Shown: positions 55,495-64,000 of the stretch, piece after piece
How the letters are laid out: each line of letters opens with the position of its first letter
How positions within the stretch are numbered: the stretch's first letter is position 1
From: Colias croceus
Lineage: Eukaryota; Arthropoda; Insecta; Lepidoptera; Pieridae
NCBI RefSeq assembly: GCF_905220415.1
Contig: NC_059550.1
Location: 3,598,501-3,662,500, forward strand
Direction: 5' to 3'
Length of the DNA stretch: 64,000 nt
Made by a program: the position numbers and the translations under genes
The notes under the pieces: model-generated
Databases searched by the model: none
What the model saw: the letters and a program-made list of their open reading frames with translations, nothing else
Told to the model about the DNA's origin: nothing

Positions 55495-58400
55495 ATGTAT
55501 TTTTTAAAACGCAATAATAACTTTCATTCAATATGTTCTTTTATTCGATTATACAGGTTTGAAATTACAACATAATTTTTATGTCAATATATGAAACAAG
55601 GTACTTATTATACCTATCGTAATTTCGCTTTCATTTTAGTAAAAATAGGAAGTCCCATTACGAAGTCCTTAATTTAAAGAAGAACTGTACAGATAAAGAA
55701 ATAAAAGATGCATTCATACAAATGAGCAAAGAGGTAAGCACTTCATTTTATTATGTGGTTTGTTTCAAAGTAAAACTTTAATTTTAAATTTAAAAATTGC
55801 AGCTTCACTTTCATCTGACCCTTGGGGATTGTTGACCTATTACTGTTTCTAGACAAAGACCATTGATAAACTTAATGAAATGTATGCTATATTTATATAA
55901 CTAAAAAAATAATAATCTGAGGGTGAATCAATCATTCAGTTTAAGCACCTTTTATCTTATATATAAAAATGAATCGCAAAATGTGTTGGTAAGCGCATAA
56001 CTCGAGAACGGCTGAACCGATTTCGATAATTCTTTTTTTAATAAATTTCTTGAAGTACGAGGATGGATCTTATGTAGAGAAAACGTAAACATGTACCACG
56101 GGCGAAGCTGGGGCGGACCGCTAGTTGTTTATATAACTGGCTTTCAAGAGAAATTTTTGTTTCATTGATATATTTTGGTTTGTTTTATTTGCGTCTATAG
56201 AATATTAAATGGAAGACCACACCTAGCTTGTAACTCATACATTAATCTATCTAGTGATTTATAAATGAGTTAGCCATCTAGTAGCCAGTAGGTGGTTAGT
56301 TCCTTACTTCTCATACTACTAATATTATAGATATATAGGGTTAAATTTTATATTTTTGGTTTAATGGCATTCAAATGCTTTATAAATATAAAATTATAAA
56401 GAATAGAAAAAATTTGATCATGAGGCGGGACTCGAACCCGCATCCTTTCGCGCCATACCGTTCATATAAATTTATATAAATAGGGTTAGTTGAACCACTC
56501 ACCATTCTTCATATTAATTTAATAGTCATCTTATTCTTATTTCAGTATCACCCAGATAAAAACAAAGATGTTAAGGCGCAAGACAAGTTTGTACAAATTG
56601 TAGACGCATACAATACCCTGAGCAAGCCGAGCAGCAGAGCACATTACGACCATGTGATGAATGTTGGGGCACAGAGTGCTTCGTATGTTTATAAAACACA
56701 TAATCCTTATACATATACGTAAGTAATAAGGTAGTAGTTTCATACGTTATGTAATAGAATTTGATTTTTATATAGAACTAGATTTCCGCCCGCGGCTTCG
56801 CCCGCGTTTGCAAAGGAAAACCCGCATAGTTCCCGTTCCCGTGGGATTTCCGGGATAAAAACTATCCTATGTGTTAATCCAAGTTACCCTCTATATGTGT
56901 GCTAAATTTCATTGTAATCGGTTCAGTAGTTTTTACGTGAAAGAGTAACAAACATCCATACATCCATACAAACTTTCGCCTTTATTTTATATATATATTA
57001 GATAAACTCTACAATCGTTATGTATGAATATGACTTGAAATGAAATGCCAGCAAAATTTCACGGAATAGTCATTTCTTTGTAATCTTTAAATTCCTATAG
57101 TCCCCAGAAACTTCATTTTAATAAGAGAACCGTTGCATGTCGCTGTTGTAGATCTTATATTGTTTTGAATTATAAATACAGCAAGTTGCATACAGTGGTT
57201 CAAACATAAGTTAATAAGTATATTATATTAGATATAAGTTAATTTCCAAATGCTTCTTATTATTTTTCTCATATGTAATTGTATGAGCAAGCCTAGCTAT
57301 GTATGGATAGCCTGTCTTCATGCCCGAACACAGGAAATAAAACGATTATCGAATATTATATATATAATATATCGAATTATTGATAGTCAAACAATTGTAT
57401 TATTTTTTAGTTATGGGAAGAATCCATTTCATGATCCACCAAAGCAGTCCAAGAATACAAATACGGACTACTACGGAGTGAAAGGTCTCAAGAAACTGCC
57501 AAATATTGCAATAATACTACTTTGTTTTAGTGTGGCTCTAGTTGGGACATTATTTCAAGTTTTTATTATAAGGTATGGCTTTTTAGTTTATAATTTATGT
57601 CTAGTTCTTAGTCCTATTTAATAATATTAATTTTGAAGTTTTCATTTAATTTGTTCTAATGAATTTCCCCACACTTGTGTTTTTACATTAATGCCCTGGT
57701 TAACCATTAATATTAGATGTTATTTATGAAATCAGCATTTAAATGGTCATCAGTATGAATCTATACATATAATACCTAAATCTGTAGAAGGGTCAATTCT
57801 GTACATTGAAAATATTAAAAAAATAAATAGCAGGGGGTGTTACTGGATCGATACCAAGCCCAAATATGTGATTAAAAAATTTTTTGTCTGTCTGTCTGTC
57901 TGTCTGTATGTTCAGGCATCACGTGAAAACTAACGGTTCGATTTCGATGAAACTTGGTATAATTATACCTTATTATCCTGGGCATAAAATAGGATACTTT
58001 TTATCCCGGAAAAATACGTAGAAAAAACAATAAATCTTAATTTTTCTTAATTTTTCCGCGTGGACGGAGTCGCGGGCGGAAGCTAGTTATAAATATTTTT
58101 ATTATTGACTAAGCTACTCCAGCAGACGTCATTCTGATCTACTGCCCTATGACGTGTTTTCTCTACACAAAAACTTAGCCTGTTTTAGTCTGTTTGTTTT
58201 TGGTCTTATGCATACCGACACATTTGATGATTCATATTTTTTATAAAGACCGACACATTTGGCGATTCATATTTATTATAAAGAAGATAGATTATTAATT
58301 CTGATTGATTGTGATTGATTGATATTTCTTTTGCAGACAATCCTATGTCATTCATCGTAGAAGGACACAGGAAAGGTCTATGATGTTGGCTGAAGAGTTG

Positions 58401-60135
58401 GACAGAGTTCGCTCCAATGCTCAAGGGAAGACTAATGAAGTAAGTATTAAATTGTCTTTATTATCTAGAGATATAGTCTTATCCTTTGCTTTTTAAAAAT
58501 TAAAATTATTAACAAAACTTCCAAGATTCAAGACAATTCTTCTGATAGTATAGTCAAAATTACCATGGGCGTAGCCACGGTGGAGCAGGGTGGGGCACTT
58601 GCCCCACTCTAGCTTTAACCTGGAAGGTAGGTAGATACCTAACCAAATCTAAAAATTGAAGTAAGTACCTACTAACTCTTTTGACTGACTAACACCTAAC
58701 AAGTGTCATACGCCCAGCGACCAAACGGCTGAAGATTTTTGGATCTATTTCGTGGTGTGGTAGGTGAACTATTGTTCAAAAATTCGAATAACGAATTACA
58801 CACGAAAAAAGAAAATAGCTGAGGTTTCTATGTTACATGAACTGTAAGAAAAATGAGTATAGTACCCCAATTAGTTACCCCACTAACTTATCCAATTTCA
58901 CTTTTGTTGTTTTACACGTTCTACAACTCACTGATACTTTTTACTTTACACTTATTCGCCATCGCAAATGCCTTCGCAAATGCCTTCGCGAATGCCTTCG
59001 CCAATGCCTTCGCGAATGCCATCGCAAATGCCTTCGCGAATGCCTTCGCGAATGCCTTCGCGAGTGCCTTTGCGAATGCCTTCGCAAATGCCTTCGCGAA
59101 TGCCTTCGCGAATGCCTTCGCGAATGCCTTCGCGAATGCTTTCGCGAGTGCCTTCGCGAATGCCATCGCGAATGCCTTCGCGAATGCCTTCGCGAGTGCC
59201 TTCGCGAATGCCTTCGCAAATGACTTCGCAAATGCCTTCGCAAATGCCTTCGCGAGTGCCTTCGCGAATGCCTTCGGAAATGCTGGCGGTACAGCCGCCG
59301 GCATTTGAAGACCTGGATATAACTTTGGGTACATACTTGGTACATACAGTTGCTAGTTACATATTATTTTTTATTGTTGCCCCACCTTGAGCCCATGACT
59401 AGCTACGCCCATGAAAATTACTGAAACATTTCTATTATAGTCGAGCCAATTTTAATAGGCAACATTTGAAGTCTATCAATTTTATCTTCATAGGGTGGTA
59501 ACCTGCTTAAAAACATCGATTAAAGTGAATTAATCGATACGGACTTGAAACATTTGTCAATCGAACTTAAAACGAATCGAACTTTATGTCAATAATTTAT
59601 GATAATTTTTATTCCTAAGTAATCAATGCATTCGATTCTAGATGTCAGATTTAGATTTTATATAGGTAACGTCTCTGGTATTTTAAAAGAAAAAAGGTTT
59701 ATTGACACAAAATTGTAGCGACGTCAGTTCTTTAAATCAGAAATTGTTTATTATGTTTAGATTGGTTTATCAGTAAAATCAAATCCTAAAATTACTTGTA
59801 TCGGTCATTATTATAAATATGTAATCGTAATTGAAAAAAGTTAAGCAAATGTGCAGTTCTAACAAAACGAAATATCATGTTATTCGTCGTCGTTACTAGG
59901 TTACGTTGTTGAATTTTGTTGAACTGTCAAATGTTGCCTATTAAAATGGCTCTAGCTCTACTATAGTTTATATTTTTTAAGTATCTTGTACAATAAATTG
60001 TTAAAAATACTCATTAATTTATCATTTATTTTTCAGATGCAAACAAAAGCATTATTAGAGAAAATAGTGAATGCAGCAAATCCGACAGTCGCTACTGCGT
60101 CTTTAGGACACGCGCTTGCCAACGAGAAAAAATAA
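55495..60135 (+). CDS. DnaJ-60: DnaJ-60 / DNAJC4-like J-domain membrane protein, complete, six exons
   Basis: Exons 55495-55556, 55640-55733, 56546-56718, 57411-57572, 58337-58439 and 60037-60135 join in phase to 230 residues. Residues 1-22 (MYFLKRNNNFHSICSFIRLY) are basic and hydrophobic without acidic residues, like a mitochondrial presequence. The J domain spans about 26-88 (HYEVLNLKKNCTDKEIKDAF, then YHPDKN with the HPD motif that stimulates Hsp70 ATPase, then FVQIVDAYNTLS). A membrane segment follows at about 148-168 (NIAIILLCFSVALVGTLFQV), then basic and helical sequence (RRRTQERSMMLAEELDRVRS). This order, J domain then one membrane helix then a short charged tail, matches human DNAJC4 and fly DnaJ-60. 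It is inferred to be a co-chaperone anchored in a mitochondrial or other membrane. The start was chosen because it alone joins exon 2 in phase with a presequence. The first codons are the least certain part. Confidence 0.88.
55957..56130 (+). repeat. Interspersed repeat, retroposon-like tail
   Basis: CGCATAACTCGAGAACGGCT, ACCGATTTCGATAATTC and the end CGGGCGAAGCTGGGGCGG then CGCTAGTTG are typical of a common lepidopteran/insect repeat tail. Confidence 0.7.
56425..56441 (-). other. tRNA-like T arm (SINE head or tRNA remnant)
   Basis: On the minus strand GCGGGTTCGAGTCCCGC forms a perfect 5-7-5 T arm and B box. A weak A-box-like GGTGAGTGGTT lies about 75 bases upstream on the same strand, but no acceptor stem pairs. 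It is best read as the head of a tRNA-derived SINE or a tRNA pseudogene. Confidence 0.45.
56719..57410 (+). other. DnaJ-60 intron 3 with repeat
   Basis: Holds one interspersed repeat (56778-57003). Remaining sequence is AT-rich and featureless. Confidence 0.8.
56778..57003 (-). repeat. Interspersed repeat, inverse copy of the 54.5 kb family
   Basis: Reads CCGCCCGCGGCTTCGCCCGC, CATAGTTCCCGTTCCCGTGG, CAAGTTACCCTCTATATG and ends in ACAAACTTTCGCCTTTATTT. These are the complements of blocks in 54533-54740, more complete here. Confidence 0.75.
57780..58087 (-). repeat. Interspersed repeat, shorter reverse relative of the 14-15 kb pair
   Basis: ATCTGTAGAAGGGTCAATTC, a CTGT microsatellite, TTCGATGAAACTTGGTATAA and CGGAGTCGCGGGCGGAAGCT are complements of blocks in 14089-14589. 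It lacks about 190 bp of that copy. Confidence 0.8.
58213..58284. repeat. 36 bp tandem duplication
   Basis: ACCGACACATTTG followed by GATTCATATT and TATAAAGA occurs twice, at 58213 and 58249, with a few substitutions. Confidence 0.75.
58556..59421. mobile_element. hAT-type MITE carrying a 12 bp minisatellite
   Basis: The element (58564-59413, 850 bp) has perfect 12 bp ends CATGGGCGTAGC / GCTACGCCCATG and subterminal GGTGGGGCA / TGCCCCACC. The 8 bp AAAATTAC flanks both sides (58556-58563 and 59414-59421). Eight-base duplications are characteristic of hAT transposition. About 40% of its length is the 12 bp minisatellite at 58958-59283. Open frames of up to about 150 codons in several frames (AFAN, RMPS and AKAF repeats) arise from this array. 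No transposase. Confidence 0.88.
58958..59283. repeat. 12 bp minisatellite, about 27 copies
   Basis: The unit is AATGCCTTCGCG, with variants AATGCCTTCGCA, AGTGCCTTCGCG and AATGCCATCGCG. A period of 12 keeps frames open in several readings. Confidence 0.92.
59441..59952. mobile_element. Inverted-repeat MITE-like element
   Basis: The left end TCGAGCCAATTTTAATAGGC then AACATTTGA (59441-59469) is complementary to the right end (TCAAATGTTGCC from 59927, then TATTAAAATGGCTC to 59952), with one base added in one arm. About 510 bp, non-coding. It lies 20 bp beyond the hAT-type MITE, so the two are separate insertions or one target for repeated insertion. Confidence 0.7.
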
Positions 60136-60148
60136 AAAAGTCATAAGA

Positions 60149-60154
60149 AATAAA
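60149..60154 (+). terminator. Candidate polyadenylation signal of DnaJ-60
   Basis: AATAAA 13 bases after the TAA stop. Another AATAAA overlaps the stop itself and further ones occur at 60885-60890, so 3' UTR length is uncertain. Confidence 0.4.
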
Positions 60155-61510
60155 TAGAAGCAGGTGGTGGTATAACTAAAGGGACTTCTCGGAAGGGAAG
60201 TCTCGACAGAGCAATACTCACAAATAATAATAATTTATTTCTCATTATGGATTTATGCTGGCTGCTCTGACGAATGTCATTTGACATGACACAAAAAAAA
60301 TATTTTTGTGACACCATTATTATAAAAGATGTAGAGTGACATATACGATAAATCACAATTAGGGTGATTTACCACTAGAGATGTGCTAAGCTGTGTTACA
60401 GCACACATAGTACATCTCCGGTGATAAAGAACCTTATGAGATAGAATATCACTTTTATTTGCTAATGTTTTAAAGAAAATGACATAAATTTTCAGTAACA
60501 ATTACTGAAAATTGTAAAAATATATTTCTATATGTACAAACTTAAGTGATTGCCTTTTGTGATTATATTATACAGATGTATAATTTAACAAATCCACGAA
60601 AATGATTTGAGAACAATTTATTTTTAAATTTGATATTGCAATTTATTTATTAATTAGATTAACGATAAATTATGAGTTATTCAAATTAGAAATAAATATG
60701 TTTACTTGATTTTATAGTATACTCAATTTATTAAAAAATGTGCATTAAATAATAAAAAATGCAGTGACTAGGAGTAAATAAATTTTTAGAACAAATTTAA
60801 CACAAAATTGTAGAAAAAAATACATAAAGATTTTGTGGTTTAACTACCTCAATTTATTTTTGTAAATATTTTATGAGCTGTGTAAATAAAATAGTTAAAT
60901 TTATTATCTTTTTTTATTTGTCTCGGTAATCTACGTAAAAATTTTTCATTTATGTTTTTATATCTTTATCCAATTTATTTATCTATATGCCAAAATCTAC
61001 TTTTATATCCTTATATCTATATCCAATTTATTTATTATTGAAATATAAGTAAAAATGCGTAGATAATTGAAACACATTTACCTACAAACTATGACTTTAA
61101 AACTTCTCAGTTTAAAGGTGTATGTTACTAATATATAAACTAAAAGAAGTCTTACAAGTCAGTTCTAAATTTATTTTGTACTATAACACAACAAATGTAA
61201 TAAATGTTATAACTCAGTCTCAGTTCATGGCTTGATTTTGTCACATAAACGTAATGAATAAAATAATATAGTTATGTTATTATATATATTAGGTAGCAAA
61301 TTTTACTTAATATGTCGCAGACATGTAATATGGCAGAGCATTTATATTGTGAACAAAATAATATTTTGTTGTCTACTGAACTAGGTTATTACTTGTGTCA
61401 CAGAAAACAGACATAGATGATCCTTATCACTGGGATTTGTAAATATGTAAGTACTAAAGTTCTAAGTAGTTAATACCAGAATAATCTATTCTAAGTATTG
61501 AAGCTTAACA
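60155..61510. other. Convergent 3' region between DnaJ-60 and the acetyltransferase
   Basis: AT-rich DNA that probably carries both 3' UTRs. A minus-strand AATAAA at 61170-61175 could serve the acetyltransferase. Open frames at 60141-60501 look like chance. A duplicated phrase (ATATCTATATCCAATTTATT-like) occurs around 60960-61030. Confidence 0.45.
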
Positions 61511-64000
61511 TTAAAACAGTTCCTTAATAAACACTTTATCCGTAACATGTGGTGGGTCCGGCACAATGATGGGTTCACTTTCTCCGGGTAGTTTTATATC
61601 TTTATACGCCCTTTCGTAAAGGCAAGTAAAACCAAACTTTAGGGCAGCTTTAGCGGAGTATTCGCTCGAGGTGTCGATACGTAATAATCTGATGCCGAGG
61701 TCCCGAGCTGATTTTCTGTAATTTATAGTTTGTTATTAATGTATTTATGTTAAGTATAGCAATAATTTTATGTAGCAAACCAGAGTGTTAGCGCCCTCTA
61801 TATTATTTTTATTTAATATTTGATGGGATGAAAGCTATCGTAATAAATTAATTCCTTTTACGGACGGCAGGGGCGCTTTTCAAATTCCCATTTTGACGAT
61901 AGCTTTCGTGAATCGTGCTCGCGCTCCTGTTTTTTGATGATTGATGAGCGAACATATTACTTCTGATTTAATAATTATGTAACTTTTTTGCTAATTGTTT
62001 GAAATATTATTAACAAATTGGTTCTACGAAAGTCGATGGAATCAATTAAAAATTACTCTTTGTCATACATGTAGGTAGTAGAATACGCATTCCGCAAAGT
62101 ACCAATAGATATTGGGAAATGTTTGGCATCGGAGAATTTAGGATTGATTTTTTCGCTTGGTCATCATGCAATTGGATATTCTATAGTACTCATGCTATAA
62201 GTATTTTGCAGTTTTACCGCGTAAATAAGGAAATTATTGTAAAATAAGACGATAAGTATGTTAATTGCGACACCTACAACGGCAGGGTTCTATATAGTAG
62301 TTATGTACCTAATAATAATTAAATATCATATTTCTTATATGTAGCGTTTCATATGTTATTGAAATGTGTTATCATCCACTTCTAGAAACTTGTACCTAGT
62401 TGAAGCATTAGATATATTATTCCGTCGCTATTGAATAATATTAGGTACCTATAATTCGTTTTACAATTAGTAGTTTCCTAGTTACTTACATATTTTTTTC
62501 CACGAATACTTATAAAATATACCTTCAACATTCGTGTATTATAATTACCTATAATATAATCTGTGCTTATACTTACTCTGCTTCTTCCATTAATTTGTTC
62601 ATAATTCCCTTGTTCCTCCAATTTGAATCGGTTGCCGCTAGTTTAACTTCGAATAATTTATTTTCATTTGGGTATCTTTTAGCAAGCTGAGCATTTTGTT
62701 CACGAATAAGCAAGATGTTTAGGATCTTCTTAAATTTTGGGTTCGTGCAGTTTGCTATCATTGTATCGTAGTCTATAGGCTGTAAAATAAATTTTAAATG
62801 TAAGTGTATATTTTGTTTACATTCGTGTAATAGATACTATATAGTTAAGTACCTATTTAGAATAGTTTTTCGTTAAGCTTATTGGAATAAACATGCAAAC
62901 ATTGCAGTACTGTAGACCATGGCATTAACCACAACAAACTCACACATTTGACCACAACAACTTGAGTTGAGTGAGTAATACATATCAGTTACGTGTTGTT
63001 TTAACTAAATGTCTACTTTTCATGTAAATATTTCAGTTTTTTTTATTTATTACGTGTATATCTTTCAAATACAAATTAAACTTAAACTCTTGTAAAAGTG
63101 AAAGTATTTCTTACATAGTCGACAGCACTGATTCCGTTTATAAGAACTCCAATAATTTTTCCATCAGCATCTATGGCCTTAAATGATATTCCGGGTAAAG
63201 TGGATCTGCAGTATTCGTCTAAATCAGGGCAATCGTCATCTACCGAAGTGCAGTACTGCAGTTTTTTATTAATCGGTTCGTCGAGAAAGAAATTGCTGGA
63301 AGGATAAAAATTTAACTTTAATTAGGTACCTATCTACCAGTATTATATTATCTGTGGCATCTACTAAGATAATAGGTAGGTATATTGATTGCTGCTCCTG
63401 GTGTCAAAGTTTAAAGAGATGATGATAAAAATGAAAATAATATGTAAATATTATTTTTACGTGTAGGTATTCCGCGAATGAATGGTGTGTGTAAAAAAGT
63501 CGTTTATTATTAGAAACAAGTAAGTGAATATCATAAATCCTCAACTTGACCTTTAAAATATTTTGTTTCCAAAATCAAAATCAAGTATTAGTTCTTTTTT
63601 TACCTGCCCATGTACGACTAAACTCCTAATGGTCATGGAAGAGTAAATATAATATTAATTTTGTAGTAATATCACAGACTAATAATACTACGTATGTAAT
63701 ATGCACACTGCACAACGCTGTTTACAGAATGAAAATTATCCCATTTCAACACAGGATATTTTAATTAAACGTGATCAAATGTTTAATTGTACATAAACAT
63801 TACCTCTAATAATTAGTAGTTTTACTAAAGACTCTTTATCATTTATTTATTTAGTTGCGTAAAACCTCTGCTATCAAACAATAGATCTAATAGGATTTAG
63901 AAAGGAGATTAGAATAGGAGAAATGAATAATTTGAATTAGAATTACATTTGGTCTATGTTGTAAGACCTACCTTAATAAAAAATAGTACATAATTTTACG
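61511..64000 (-). CDS. Arylalkylamine N-acetyltransferase-like GNAT enzyme, 5' partial
   Basis: Exons in transcript order are 64000-63972 (partial), 63295-63115, 62779-62577 and 61715-61511. All junctions are GT-AG and in phase, and the frame stays open for 205 residues to TAA. The order of blocks matches insect AANAT/dopamine N-acetyltransferase-like proteins: NFFLDEPIN near the start, CPDLDEYCRSTLPGISFKAI, an acetyl-CoA region LAATDSNWRNKGIMNKLMEE (R-x-K-G-I in motif A), then LGIRLLRIDTSSEYSAKAAL with KFGFTCLYE. Such enzymes transfer acetyl from acetyl-CoA to dopamine, serotonin or related amines in cuticle sclerotisation, pigmentation or amine inactivation; the substrate here is unknown. 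Probably only some 20 N-terminal residues are missing. The 29-base exon at the window edge (RKIMYYFLLS) is assigned by its donor and frame and is the least certain part. Confidence 0.88.
61716..62576 (-). other. Acetyltransferase intron before the last exon
   Basis: An 861 bp intron. It has a 12 bp inverted repeat, GAAAGCTATCGT at 61830-61841 and its complement at 61896-61907, around a GC-richer loop that includes ACGGACGGCAGGGGCGC. No gene seen. Confidence 0.75.
62780..63114 (-). other. Acetyltransferase intron between the second and third visible exons
   Basis: A 335 bp AT-rich intron with phase 0 borders. Nothing recognised in it. Confidence 0.8.
63296..63971 (-). other. Acetyltransferase intron upstream of the NFFLDEP exon
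   Basis: A 676 bp intron, if the edge exon is right. An ATG frame at about 63602-63640 ends at a GT but in the wrong phase to join the next exon, so it was not used. Confidence 0.6.

Larger units (their letters stand above)
55734..56545 (+). other. DnaJ-60 intron 2 with repeats
   Basis: Contains an interspersed repeat (55957-56130) and a tRNA-like T arm (56425-56441). The acceptor TTTCAG/TAT directly restores the HPD exon. Confidence 0.8.
57573..58336 (+). other. DnaJ-60 intron 4 with repeats
   Basis: Contains an inverted relative of the 14-15 kb repeats (57780-58087) and a 36 bp tandem duplication (58213-58284) shortly before exon 5. Confidence 0.8.
58440..60036 (+). other. DnaJ-60 intron 5 with two MITEs
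   Basis: A 1.6 kb intron, largely made of a hAT-type MITE (58556-59421 including duplications) and a second inverted-repeat element (59441-59952). Confidence 0.85.

Noticed and set aside
56425..56510. Intact tRNA gene
   Set aside because: T arm is perfect but no 7 bp acceptor stem or normal D and anticodon arms can be formed.
57250..57621. 123-codon frame read as a single gene
   Set aside because: Only 57411-57572 is coding, as exon 4 of DnaJ-60. The rest is intron read-through.
58958..59283. Possible CRISPR-like array
   Set aside because: Direct head-to-tail 12 bp repeats without spacers in a eukaryotic intron; it is a minisatellite.
58837..59390. Overlapping open frames of 128-151 codons with AFAN, RMPS, AKAF and RRHS repeats
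   Set aside because: By-products of the 12 bp array inside a hAT-type MITE, in an intron, with no conserved domain or start context.
63602..63645. Short ATG frame before a GT as the first acetyltransferase exon
   Set aside because: It ends in phase 0, whereas the next exon needs two bases from upstream; the exon at 63972-64000 fits instead.

Overview
The window looks like a piece of a lepidopteran (moth or butterfly) nuclear genome. It is AT-rich, its genes are split by GT-AG introns, and it is full of short interspersed repeats with the GC-rich tails usual in Lepidoptera (for example CGCGGGCGAAGCCGCGGGCGG). All identifications come from reading the sequence and from remembered family motifs. 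No database search was run.

Layout. (1) 1-5.2 kb: two tandem chymotrypsin-fold genes on the plus strand. The first is cut by the window edge and has Asn in place of the catalytic Ser, so it is a serine protease homolog. The second is complete and has an intact triad. (2) 7.6-51.8 kb, minus strand: one gene, Unc-76 (FEZ family, kinesin-1 adaptor). Seven coding exons join in phase to give 396 residues. Its first intron is 35.6 kb and fills more than half of the window. (3) 55.5-60.1 kb, plus strand: a six-exon DnaJ-60/DNAJC4-like gene of 230 residues, with a presequence-like N-terminus, a J domain with HPD and one membrane segment. (4) 61.5-64.0 kb, minus strand: the 3' part of an arylalkylamine N-acetyltransferase-like GNAT gene that runs off the right edge. 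The proteases converge on Unc-76, Unc-76 and DnaJ-60 diverge, and DnaJ-60 and the acetyltransferase converge. Nothing suggests that the four loci form one pathway.

Most of the unusual structure is mobile DNA. It includes a decayed mariner whose first catalytic Asp is lost, and a two-exon gene resembling a piggyBac transposase N-terminus nested in Unc-76 intron 1. There is a 1.5 kb fold-back element whose internal minisatellite switches orientation, and a 173 bp near-perfect palindrome with TTA duplications. A hAT-type MITE with 8 bp duplications carries a 12 bp minisatellite in a DnaJ-60 intron. Two larger inverted-repeat elements are each studded with their own short repeated motif. Two isolated THAP-like zinc-finger starts sit in Unc-76 introns.

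I found no CRISPR array, rRNA gene or intact tRNA gene. The best candidates for something undescribed are the motif-studded elements (29.3-30.5 and 48.9-49.8 kb), the fold-back minisatellite and the piggyBac-like nested gene.
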